DNA of 64,000 nt from Chimaeribacter arupi (GTDB taxonomy: Bacteria > Pseudomonadota > Gammaproteobacteria > Enterobacterales > Enterobacteriaceae). The stretch lies in the NCBI RefSeq assembly GCF_002858805.1, contig NZ_PJZI01000001.1, positions 298,285-362,284 on the forward strand. The letters run 5' to 3'. The notes under the pieces were generated by a model. That model saw only the letters and a program-made list of their open reading frames with translations, did no database searches and had not been told where the DNA came from. Each line of letters opens with the position of its first letter. The first letter of the stretch is position 1. Made by a program: the position numbers and the translations under genes. Below are positions 21,280 through 29,636 of the stretch, in pieces.

Positions 21280-23154
21280 TCAGGGCTGCTGTTGCATCGT
21301 CAGCCGTACCCCGGCGTTGGCTTCGCCATACTGCGCATAGCCGCCGCGCCGCTCCAGCAACTCGAAGAAGAAACGCCCGTCCGCCACCGGCCGGGTGTAA
21401 GCGTGCAACAGCTCGCCGCCCTGCTCATCGCGGTCGTAAAGCACATGGTGCGTCTCCAGTTGATGGAGGAATGCCTGATCCAGCCCGAAGCGGGCGGCCA
21501 GATCCTGATAGTAGTTTTCCGGCACCGGCAGCAGCGCCTGCCCCAGTTCACGGGCGGCACGCACGGCACTGAAAATATCGCCGGTGGCGAACGCGGCATG
21601 TTGCAGCCCCGCGCCCTGATAACGTTGCAGCGTGCGGGCGATCAGCGTCTCGCGGCTCTGGGAAATGTTCAGCGGCAGCCGTACGCGGTTTTCCGGGCTG
21701 TGGGCCAGTTGGCTGCGCACAATGCCGAACGGATCGTTCATCTCCTGGGTGCTTTCCAGTTCAAAGCCCAGCACGCTGCGCAGGAACATTACCCAGTTCT
21801 GGCGCATCGCTTCCGGGATCGCCATCGCCAGGTGGTCGATGCCCAGCCAGCCGGCGGACGGCGGCGCGGTGTCGTGCAGGTGGAAATCCTGCGTCCAGCT
21901 CGTTTGGGCGTCCTGTTCAATCAGGTAGATCAGGCTGCCGTCCGGCAGGCAAACCGCCGGGATCTGCCGCTCATTGGGGCCGGCCTGCGGCGCAAAGGTG
22001 GCGTAGCCGTAATCCTGCGCCCGTTGCAGCAGGCGTTGCGTACCTTCCACCTTCAGCGCCAGCGCGCACATCGAGAGGCCGTGGCGCTCGTGATAGGCCG
22101 CCGCAAAACTGTCCGGCTGGCGGTTGACGATCACATTAACCGGGCCGTTCTGAAACAAGGACACCGCTTTGGAACGGTGATCACCCCGGTGTACCAGCCC
22201 AAGCTGCTGTAACCCGGCCGCCAGTGGCGGTGCGTCGTCCGCGCCGGCGCTGAATTCAATAAACTCTACCCCGTGGTAACGCGGTAATGGTGCCGAGGCA
22301 AACAGCGCCTCAGGCAGCGCGGGCTGATTGGCCTGCGCCAGCGCCAGCCGGGTCTGTTCTTCGATATAGAGCAGCGAGCGGTAGCCGTCCTGGGCAGTCG
22401 GCGTGGCCGGTTCCGCGCGGAAGGTGTCGTTGAAAATCTCCAGCGACCACGGCCCGCGGTAGCCTTTTTGCGTCAATTGCGTGGCGAATTTGACCAGCGG
22501 CAATTCGCCCTGGCCGGGGAAGCAGCGGAAGTGGCGGCTCCACTCCAGCGTGTTCATCTGCAAAACCGGCGCGTCGGCCAGTTGCAGGAAGGTGATTTTC
22601 TCCAGCGGGATGTCATCCAGCTCATCCAGCGAGTCGCCCAGCGCCAGAATGTGGAAACTGTCGAGCACGATGCCCATCGCCGGGCTGTCGACCTCGCGCA
22701 CGCGATCCCACGCCTGCCGGTAGCGGTTGACGTGCGCGCCCCAGGCCAGCGCCTCATACCCCACGCGGATGTCATGCTGCTCCGCCAGCGTGGCCAGCCG
22801 CGCCAGATCGGCGATCTGCTCATCACGCACGGCGCTGCTTTGTGGCGACACGTTGCTGCACACCAGCAGCGTATCGCAGCCGAGCTGGTGCATCAGGTCA
22901 AACTTCAGGCGCGCGCGCTCGAGGTGGGTGTCGAGCTGGTCACGCGGGTTGCCCTCAAAGTTGCGGAACGGCTGGAACAGCGTGATCGCAAGCCCCAGAT
23001 CGGCGCAGCGTTGGCGGATTTCCGCCGGTGAGCCCGGATAGTAGAGCAGATCGTTTTCAAACAGTTCGATGCCGTCAAACCCGGCATCGGCGATGGCCTG
23101 TAATTTTTCCGGCAACGATCCCGAAACCGAGACCGTGGCGATAGAACGTTGCAT
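21280..23154 (-). CDS. quiC: 3-dehydroshikimate dehydratase fused to a dioxygenase-like domain
   Basis: Converts 3-dehydroshikimate to protocatechuate, the link from quinate/shikimate to the beta-ketoadipate pathway. The 624-residue protein has an N-terminal TIM-barrel (sugar isomerase/epimerase fold) with Glu134, Asp165, Gln191 and Glu239 in the positions of the metal ligands of Pseudomonas QuiC1. A C-terminal half of about 330 residues follows, with two VOC (4-hydroxyphenylpyruvate dioxygenase-like) modules, including LGIDHLAMAI and FFELLERRGG. The length fits QuiC1. No other quinate or protocatechuate genes lie in the window. The divergent TetR gene is its likely regulator. Confidence 0.88.
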   Translation of the reverse strand: MQRSIATVSVSGSLPEKLQAIADAGFDGIELFENDLLYYPGSPAEIRQRCADLGLAITLFQPFRNFEGNPRDQLDTHLERARLKFDLMHQLGCDTLLVCSNVSPQSSAVRDEQIADLARLATLAEQHDIRVGYEALAWGAHVNRYRQAWDRVREVDSPAMGIVLDSFHILALGDSLDELDDIPLEKITFLQLADAPVLQMNTLEWSRHFRCFPGQGELPLVKFATQLTQKGYRGPWSLEIFNDTFRAEPATPTAQDGYRSLLYIEEQTRLALAQANQPALPEALFASAPLPRYHGVEFIEFSAGADDAPPLAAGLQQLGLVHRGDHRSKAVSLFQNGPVNVIVNRQPDSFAAAYHERHGLSMCALALKVEGTQRLLQRAQDYGYATFAPQAGPNERQIPAVCLPDGSLIYLIEQDAQTSWTQDFHLHDTAPPSAGWLGIDHLAMAIPEAMRQNWVMFLRSVLGFELESTQEMNDPFGIVRSQLAHSPENRVRLPLNISQSRETLIARTLQRYQGAGLQHAAFATGDIFSAVRAARELGQALLPVPENYYQDLAARFGLDQAFLHQLETHHVLYDRDEQGGELLHAYTRPVADGRFFFELLERRGGYAQYGEANAGVRLTMQQQP

Positions 23155-23262
23155 ACTTTTCCCCTTTTCAGTCAGGCAGATCGGACAACAAAAACCGGCT
23201 TGCCGGCATCAGGGGAAAGGGCCGCAAAACATGCGGAAACCGGCAGCATATCTGTTAAGTTT

Positions 23263-23278
23263 TGAACCAGGAGGTTCA
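23263..23278. promoter_or_regulatory. Palindromic operator candidate in the quiC/tetR divergon
   Basis: TGAACC-AGGA-GGTTCA is a perfect 6+6 inverted repeat. It lies four bases from a TTGACT hexamer (23287-23282, minus strand) that could be the quiC -35. This position fits repression by the divergent TetR protein, but which protein binds is inferred. Confidence 0.55.
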
Positions 23279-23405
23279 TTTAGTCAAGGCAGGGAGGCGT
23301 AACAGGCCGTTTCAATTGTCTCGCGGAGGCGCAATTGTAACGCTCCGGCAGAATCGCTACTCTTTGCGCAGAGAGTTAATCCCTGCTTATTGTAAGGAGC
23401 CTGTT

Positions 23406-24050
23406 CTGAGCAGCCAAGAAACCCCATCCGCCGGGCGGAAGAACGATCCGGTCGGCCTGAAAAAGCGGATTTTTGCCAGCGCGCTGGCGGAGTTTGCTGA
23501 ATCGGGCCTGAACGGCGCACGTCTGGAGAAGATTGCCGAACATGCCGACACCACTAAAAGAATGGTGGTGTATCACTTCAAGAATAAAGAAGCGCTCTAT
23601 ATCAGCGTGCTGGAGCATGTTTACGGCCAGATCCGCCGCCATGAGGTGAGCCTGAACCTGGCGGCACTGCCGCCCGCTGAGGCGCTGGTGAAGCTGGTGG
23701 AAGCCAGTTTTAACTTCCATGTGCAGAACGCTGATTTTATCCGGGTGATCTGCATGGAGAACATGATGCGCGGGCGCTATATCCGCCAGTCCACGCAGAT
23801 CAAAACACTGAACCGCAGCGCGCTCACAGTCCTGGAAGATATTTTAAGCCGCGGCAAACAGGGTGGGCTGTTCCGGGCAGATGTGGCCGCGCGCGATGTG
23901 CACCGGTTGATCAGCAGTATGAGTTTCCATCAGGCCGCCAACCAGTACACCTTCGACACGCTGTTTGAAGGGAATTCCCAGGACGAGAGTTACATCGCCC
24001 ACTTCCGCCAGATCGCGGTACAGGTGACGTTACGCTTCGTCACGCTGTAG
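23406..24050 (+). CDS. TetR-family regulator, divergent from quiC (probable CTG start)
   Basis: DNA-binding repressor of 214 residues. A helix-turn-helix lies near residues 30-60 (LNGARLEKIAEHADTTKRMVVYHFKNKEALY), followed by a helical ligand domain. The frame is open further left, but no ATG or GTG start is well placed. AAGGAG at 23394-23399 is 6 bp before a CTG codon at 23406, which would give a product beginning (M)SSQETPSAGR, a normal TetR N-terminus. A TTG at 23262 would add 48 residues and overlap the operator candidate. Likely represses quiC and responds to an aromatic intermediate (inference). Confidence 0.82.
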   Translation: MSSQETPSAGRKNDPVGLKKRIFASALAEFAESGLNGARLEKIAEHADTTKRMVVYHFKNKEALYISVLEHVYGQIRRHEVSLNLAALPPAEALVKLVEASFNFHVQNADFIRVICMENMMRGRYIRQSTQIKTLNRSALTVLEDILSRGKQGGLFRADVAARDVHRLISSMSFHQAANQYTFDTLFEGNSQDESYIAHFRQIAVQVTLRFVTL

Positions 24051-24085
24051 TTATTGATGCTGACGTTATTGATGCTGACGTTAGT
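24051..24085 (+). repeat. 15-bp tandem repeat after the tetR gene
   Basis: Two exact copies of TTATTGATGCTGACG (24051-24065 and 24066-24080) and a partial third begin right after the tetR stop codon, in the 73-bp gap before the convergent phoU. Probably replication slippage. Confidence 0.8.
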
Positions 24086-24123
24086 GATGCGGTAAGTTAC
24101 CGATGCCGCGATCGCCGTTATGA

Positions 24124-24855
24124 TCAGGACGGCGAGTTGTCCTTGTCGCCTGCCAGCAGCACATCCAGCGCATCACCGCCCAGGTGGCGGAAATCCTGCC
24201 CTTTCACGAAGTAGAAGATAAATTCACAGATGTTCTGGCAGCGGTCGCCGATCCGCTCAATCGAGCGGGCGCAGAACAGCGCGGTCAGCACGCTGGGAAT
24301 GGTGCGGGAATCTTCCATCATGTAGGTCATCAGCTGGCGCACAATGCCTTCATACTCCTGGTCGACCTTTTTGTCTTCGCGGTAAATCCGTACCGCTTCA
24401 TCCAGATCCATCCGGGCAAAGGCGTCCAGCACGTCATGCAGCATCTGCACTGTGTGGCGGCCCAGCGACTCCAGGCTGACCAGCAGCGGCTGGTGCTGGT
24501 GGGAGAATTTCTCCAGCGCCGTGCGGCAGATTTTATCCGCCACATCGCCGATGCGTTCCAGCTCAGAAATGGTTTTGATGATCGCCATCACCAGCCGCAA
24601 ATCGCTGGCGGTGGGCTGGCGTTTGGCGATGATGCGCACACAGGCCTCGTCGATCGCCACTTCCATCATGTTGACCTTGCGGTCACCTTCAATCACCTGG
24701 GTGGCGAGGTCGCCATCCTGATTGTGCATGGCGGTGATGGCGTCAGTGAGTTGCTGTTCCACCAGCCCGCCCATGGTTAATACCTGGGTACGGATATGCT
24801 CCAGCTCGGCATTGAACTGACCGGAGATGTGTTTATTTAAATTCAGATTGTCCAT
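24124..24855 (-). CDS. phoU: Phosphate-specific transport system accessory protein PhoU
   Basis: Cytoplasmic negative regulator that links PstSCAB to the PhoR-PhoB system (243 residues). Two tandem three-helix PhoU domains are visible from repeated E/D-rich helices, with [17 protein letters not shown] near 70 and the matching [18 protein letters not shown] near 205. It ends the pstSCAB-phoU operon, 53 bp after pstB. Length and sequence follow E. coli PhoU. Confidence 0.97.
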   Translation of the reverse strand: MDNLNLNKHISGQFNAELEHIRTQVLTMGGLVEQQLTDAITAMHNQDGDLATQVIEGDRKVNMMEVAIDEACVRIIAKRQPTASDLRLVMAIIKTISELERIGDVADKICRTALEKFSHQHQPLLVSLESLGRHTVQMLHDVLDAFARMDLDEAVRIYREDKKVDQEYEGIVRQLMTYMMEDSRTIPSVLTALFCARSIERIGDRCQNICEFIFYFVKGQDFRHLGGDALDVLLAGDKDNSPS

Positions 24856-24908
24856 GTGCTTATCCTGTTGGCGCTGTCAGGCGGATGCATGCCGTACCCA
24901 CGACGGGA

Positions 24909-25745
<837 letters not shown>

Positions 25746-26633
25746 TTAATGTTTCTTTTTGGCAAAAATGATGCGCGCCACGATGTTCAGCAGCAGAACG
25801 CACAGGGTAATCAACAAGACACCGGCCCAGGCCAGTTCTTGCCACTCCGCAAACGGGCTCATCGCAAATTTGAAAATGGTCACCGGCAGGTTGGCGATCG
25901 GCTGCATCAGGTCGGTGCTCCAGAACTGGTTGGAGAGCGACGTGAACAGCAGCGGGGCGGTTTCCCCGGCGATACGGGCAATCGCCAGCAGCACCCCGGT
26001 GATGATCCCGGAGACGGACGCCTTCACGGTGATCGCTGAGATCATTTTCCATTTCGGGGTACCCAGCGCATACGCGGCTTCGCGCAGGCTGTCCGGCACC
26101 AGTTTCAGCATGTTTTCAGTGGTGCGGATAACAATCGGGATCTGCAACAGGGCCAGCGCCATCACGCCTGCCCAGCCGGAGAAGTGGCCCATTTGCGCCA
26201 CCACCAGCGTATAGACAAACAGCCCGACCACGATGGAAGGCGCAGAGAGCAGAATGTCGTTAATGAAGCGGATGGTTTCAGCCAGCCAGGATTTACGGCC
26301 ATATTCCGCCAGGTAAATACCGGCCAGAATGCCGAGCGGCGTCCCGACCAGTGTCGCCCAGAGGATCAGCATCCCGCTGCCTAAAATGGCATTCAACAGG
26401 CCGCCGCCGGCGGTGTTCGGCGGCGGGGTCATTTCGGTGAACAGCGCCAGCGACATACCGTCGAACCCTTTGGTCACGGTGGTCAGCAGGATCCAGCAGA
26501 GCCAGAACAGCCCGAATGCCATGGTCGCCATCGACAAGAACAGCGCCAGGCGGTTCTTCTGACGCCGCCAGGCCTGTTTTTTGCGGCGCGATTCACGCAG
26601 CGCCGCAGTTTGTTGCATATCTATCGTCGTCAT
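25746..26633 (-). CDS. pstA: Phosphate ABC transporter permease PstA
   Basis: One of the two inner-membrane channel subunits for phosphate (295 residues, about six membrane segments). The EAA-type motif [20 protein letters not shown] in the cytoplasmic loop contacts PstB. Its start is 1 bp from the pstC stop codon, so translation is coupled. Confidence 0.96.
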   Translation of the reverse strand: MTTIDMQQTAALRESRRKKQAWRRQKNRLALFLSMATMAFGLFWLCWILLTTVTKGFDGMSLALFTEMTPPPNTAGGGLLNAILGSGMLILWATLVGTPLGILAGIYLAEYGRKSWLAETIRFINDILLSAPSIVVGLFVYTLVVAQMGHFSGWAGVMALALLQIPIVIRTTENMLKLVPDSLREAAYALGTPKWKMISAITVKASVSGIITGVLLAIARIAGETAPLLFTSLSNQFWSTDLMQPIANLPVTIFKFAMSPFAEWQELAWAGVLLITLCVLLLNIVARIIFAKKKH

Positions 26634-26634
26634 T

Positions 26635-27591
26635 TCAGCGGCCCTCGTTTTTCGCCAGGCGCATCACCATCAGTTTTGACAGTGCCAGGACGATAAAGGT
26701 AATCACAAACAGAATCAGGCCCAGCTCCATCAGTGCAGAGGTATGCACGCCGGATTCCGCTTCCGCAAATTCGTTGGCCAGTGCGGAGGTGATACTGTTA
26801 CCCGGCATGTAAAGCGACGGGCTGTCGAGCTGGTAGGTGTTACCGATAATGAAGGTCACGGCCATTGTCTCGCCCAGCGCGCGCCCCAGCCCCAGCATGA
26901 TGCCGCCAATCACCCCGTTTTTGGTGAAAGGCAGCACAATGCGCCAGATCACTTCCCAGGTGGTGCAGCCGATGCCGTAGGCGGACTCTTTCATCATGAC
27001 CGGCGTCTGTTCAAACACATCACGCATGACCGCGGCGATATAAGGAATGATCATGATGGCGAGGATCACCCCGGCCGCCAGGATACCGATGCCGAATGCC
27101 GGGCCGGAGAACAGCTCGCCGACAATCGGAATACCGGAGAGCACGTCGCCGACCGGTTGCTGGAAGTAAGTGGCAAACAGCGGGGCGAACACAAACAGCC
27201 CCCACATGCCGTACACGATACTGGGGATCGCGGCCAGCAGCTCAATCGCCACACCTAACGGGCGTTTCAGCCAGTTCGGTGCCAGTTCAGTCAGGAACAG
27301 GGCAATCCCGAAGCTGACGGGGACCGCAATAATCAGGGCGATCAGGGAAGTCACAATCGTGCCGTAGATCGGCACCAGCGCGCCAAACTGTTCGGCGGGC
27401 GCATCCCACTCTTTCGTCCACAGGAAGGAGAACCCGAATTTCTGCATACTCGGCCAGGAGGCCACGATCAGGGAGACGATAATCCCGCCCAGCAGAAATA
27501 GGGTAATCAGCGCAGCCAGTCTGACCAGTGCGCTGAAAAGATAGTCACCGTGCTTGCCCGGTGGTTTCATAGCCGGCTTATACTCAGCCAT
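26635..27591 (-). CDS. pstC: Phosphate ABC transporter permease PstC
   Basis: Partner channel subunit of PstA (318 residues, about six membrane segments), with the EAA-type loop [20 protein letters not shown] near residue 208. Basic, soluble N-terminal 20 residues precede the first membrane span. Separated from pstS by 80 bp holding two strong hairpins. Confidence 0.96.
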   Translation of the reverse strand: MAEYKPAMKPPGKHGDYLFSALVRLAALITLFLLGGIIVSLIVASWPSMQKFGFSFLWTKEWDAPAEQFGALVPIYGTIVTSLIALIIAVPVSFGIALFLTELAPNWLKRPLGVAIELLAAIPSIVYGMWGLFVFAPLFATYFQQPVGDVLSGIPIVGELFSGPAFGIGILAAGVILAIMIIPYIAAVMRDVFEQTPVMMKESAYGIGCTTWEVIWRIVLPFTKNGVIGGIMLGLGRALGETMAVTFIIGNTYQLDSPSLYMPGNSITSALANEFAEAESGVHTSALMELGLILFVITFIVLALSKLMVMRLAKNEGR

Positions 27592-27617
27592 ACGACACTC
27601 TTCTCATTAACGATACT

Positions 27618-27658
27618 GCCCGGCCGGGGCCGGGCTTGATAACCCGGCAACGCCGGGT
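27618..27658. repeat. Paired hairpins between pstS and pstC
   Basis: Two GC-rich inverted repeats lie in the 80-bp gap: an 8-bp stem with 2-base loop (27618-27635) and a 7-bp stem with 3-base loop (27642-27658). No T-tract follows. Such structures after a binding-protein gene often protect its mRNA and reduce distal expression (inference). Confidence 0.7.
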
Positions 27659-27671
27659 CGCGCTAGCGGGA

Positions 27672-28712
27672 TCAGAACAGAGATTTTCCGCTGCTGTCTT
27701 TGATATTTTCTTTCCAGGACGCACGGATTTGCGTGACCACGGCGTCAGGCAGGGTGGCGTAATCCAGATCGTTGGCCACCTGATTGCCGTTTTTGTAGGC
27801 CCAGTCGAAGAATTTCAGCACTTCAGCCCCTTTCTCGGCGTTCGGCTGGTTCTTGTAGATCAGGATGAAGGTCGTGGAGGTAATCGGCCACGCGTCGCCG
27901 CCCTTCTGGTTGGTCAGGTCCTGCGCGAAGGATTTCGTCCAGTCTGCGCCTTTCGCGGCGGCACTGAAGGCTTCTTCCGTCGGGCTGACGGCCTGGCCGT
28001 CGGCGTTCACCAGTTTGGTGTACGCCAGGTTATTTTGTTTGGCGTAAGCGTATTCCACGTAGCCGATAGACCCCGGCAGACGCTGTACGAACGCGGCGAC
28101 GCCGTCGTTGCCTTTACCGCCCAGACCGGCCGGCCAGTTCACGGTGTTGCCCGCGCCCACTTTCTCTTTCCAGGCCGCGTTGACTTTCGCCAGGTAGCTG
28201 GTGAAGACGAAGGAGGTGCCGGAACCGTCAGCACGGCGTACCACGGCGATGTTCTGATCCGGCAGTTTCACGCCTGGGTTCAGTTTAACGATGGCCGGGT
28301 CATTCCACTTTTTGATGTTCCCCAGGTAGATGTCACCCAGTGTCTGGCCGTCCAGCGTCAGCTCACCGGATTTCACACCCGGCAGGTTAACCGCCAGCAC
28401 CACGCCGCCGATCACGGTCGGGAACTGGAACAGGCCGCTGCTGTTGAGTTTGTCTTCGGCCATTGGGGCATCAGAGGCGCCGAAGTCCACGGTTTTGGCG
28501 ATGATCTGTTTCACGCCGCCGGAGGAGCCAATCCCCTGGTAGTTGACCTGATTACCGGTCTCTTTCTGATAACTGTCCGCCCATTTGGCATAAACCGGCG
28601 CCGGGAAGGTGCCGCCGGCACCGGTCAGGCTGGCTGCGGCAAACGCTGACATCGTGGTTAACGAGAAGGTGGCTGCCACAATACCGGCGACGGTGGTACG
28701 CATCAGTTTCAT
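27672..28712 (-). CDS. pstS: Periplasmic phosphate-binding protein PstS
   Basis: High-affinity phosphate receptor (346 residues, the E. coli length). The signal peptide ends near residue 25 (MSAFAA), followed by [20 protein letters not shown], where Thr and Ser bind phosphate. [16 protein letters not shown] supplies further ligands. ATG 28712 is preceded by AGGAG at good spacing; an in-frame start 8 codons upstream is less likely. First gene of the pst operon under tandem PhoB boxes. Confidence 0.98.
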   Translation of the reverse strand: MKLMRTTVAGIVAATFSLTTMSAFAAASLTGAGGTFPAPVYAKWADSYQKETGNQVNYQGIGSSGGVKQIIAKTVDFGASDAPMAEDKLNSSGLFQFPTVIGGVVLAVNLPGVKSGELTLDGQTLGDIYLGNIKKWNDPAIVKLNPGVKLPDQNIAVVRRADGSGTSFVFTSYLAKVNAAWKEKVGAGNTVNWPAGLGGKGNDGVAAFVQRLPGSIGYVEYAYAKQNNLAYTKLVNADGQAVSPTEEAFSAAAKGADWTKSFAQDLTNQKGGDAWPITSTTFILIYKNQPNAEKGAEVLKFFDWAYKNGNQVANDLDYATLPDAVVTQIRASWKENIKDSSGKSLF

Positions 28713-28780
28713 AATTTCTCCTGGGGGAAATGGCACTCCGGCTTAAGCCGTTTTATGAGTATGTGAATTGCTGCTGATGG

Positions 28781-28837
28781 CAAAATAGGACAGTTCGGTG
28801 ACAGTAAAATGTATGTAATGTGACATTTTTATGACAC
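28781..28837 (-). promoter_or_regulatory. PhoB-dependent pstS promoter with tandem Pho boxes
   Basis: Reading leftward, a Pho box with TGTCATAAAAATGTCAC lies at 28837-28820. A second box includes ACTGTCACC at 28812-28797, followed by the -10-like TATTTTG (28787-28781). The order and spacing closely follow the E. coli pstS promoter, in which PhoB replaces the -35 element. Confidence 0.88.
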
Positions 28838-28994
28838 CCCCTGCACGGCCCACATCGGCCCGCTTAATCGACGACTAAGGAGCTGGCGTTTCACATTCTT
28901 TACAAACCCTATAGAGAGCACAGGAATAACCCTACACAGTAGAGAATAGACTAGCCGGGCTACTTCATTTCTCTATTTTGCTAAGGAAGCACAA

Positions 28995-29420
28995 ATGAAA
29001 AAGTCGCTTATTGGAATGGTATTGGGCATTGCGGCACTCTCATCAACCGGGGCGCTGGCGGAGGCGGTGGAATGGGGTGACACCTCAAATGGCGAAACAT
29101 CGTATATGATGATGATGCAATCAGGTAAGGCTTTTTCCAGCGGTATCGACGTATCAACTCTTGAAAAAGTGATTAAAGACAGTAGTAGTCAAATAGATGA
29201 ATTAAAAGAATTAAAAGAGCAACTTGATAAATCAGCCCAGCAAAACAGCGAATACAGCCGTTCCCTCAGCCAACAAAGCGATAAAATCTCCAGTCTGGAA
29301 AGTAAAATCAGTTCGTTGGAAAATGAGATCAGTACCAGAGAGCGTCAGACCAGTTCGCTGGAAAGTAAGATCAGTTCGTTAGAAAGTACAATAAGTGCGT
29401 TGGAGAGCAAAATAAAATAG
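28995..29420 (+). CDS. Secreted coiled-coil protein of unknown function
   Basis: I do not recognise this 141-residue protein. It has a clear Sec signal peptide (MKKSLIGMVLGIAALSSTGALA, cleavage after residue 22) and a run of four Met (residues 38-41). A helical region rich in Lys, Glu, Gln and Ser follows, ending in six consecutive heptads of the SSLESKI type (residues 99-140), with Leu and Ile in a/d positions. The heptads are a 21-bp DNA repeat (29289-29414). Codon use is more A-rich than neighbouring genes, suggesting acquisition. AAGGAA precedes ATG. It stands alone between divergent pstS and the dms-type operon; a periplasmic oligomer or surface structure is possible. Confidence 0.85.
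   Translation: MKKSLIGMVLGIAALSSTGALAEAVEWGDTSNGETSYMMMMQSGKAFSSGIDVSTLEKVIKDSSSQIDELKELKEQLDKSAQQNSEYSRSLSQQSDKISSLESKISSLENEISTRERQTSSLESKISSLESTISALESKIK
29289..29414 (+). repeat. Six imperfect 21-bp tandem repeats encoding heptads
   Basis: In-frame 21-bp units, each coding a variant of SSLESKI. The third unit is the most diverged (STRERQT); others differ by one to three residues. Unit number could vary by slippage without breaking the frame. Confidence 0.85.
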
Positions 29421-29428
29421 CGCATTGC

Positions 29429-29457
29429 GGGCCAGCTATTCTTTCTCTGGCTGGCCC
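29429..29457 (+). terminator. Weak terminator-like hairpin after the coiled-coil gene
   Basis: An 8-bp perfect stem, GGGCCAGC with GCTGGCCC, around a 13-base loop begins 8 bp after the stop codon. No T-tract follows, so termination would be weak or factor-dependent. Confidence 0.5.
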
Positions 29458-29569
29458 TGAAGAAAGCATTCATAATCTAAATATATAACCCCATAATATC
29501 ACTGGAAAATATATTTCCCCCTCCCGCTCCCGCTTTATTTCCCGCTATCCCCCGCTTACCGTCATTATA

Positions 29570-29583
29570 TTGACGTTCATCAT
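29570..29583 (+). promoter_or_regulatory. FNR-like site and -10 upstream of the dms-type operon
   Basis: TTGAC-GTTC-ATCAT matches the FNR consensus TTGAT-N4-ATCAA at 8 of 10 positions. A TATAGG hexamer at 29604-29609 would serve as -10, placing the transcript start about 40 bp from the site centre, the class II activator position. This fits anaerobic expression of a respiratory reductase. Confidence 0.5.
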
Positions 29584-29604
29584 AGTGAGCGCCCTGGCAG
29601 CTTT

Positions 29605-29636
29605 ATAGGCTCTTTCCTTTTTTGGATAGAGCCTAT
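29605..29636 (+). repeat. Inverted repeat covering the start of the dmsA-like gene
   Basis: ATAGGCTCT (29605-29613) pairs with AGAGCCTAT (29628-29636), which contains the first two bases of the start codon. The Shine-Dalgarno-like TTGGA is in the 14-base loop. The left arm overlaps the proposed -10, so the hairpin would form only in transcripts that start further upstream. Confidence 0.5.

Noticed and set aside
29289..29414. CRISPR-like repeat array
   Set aside because: The 21-bp units are contiguous, in frame and diverged, with no spacers; they encode coiled-coil heptads.
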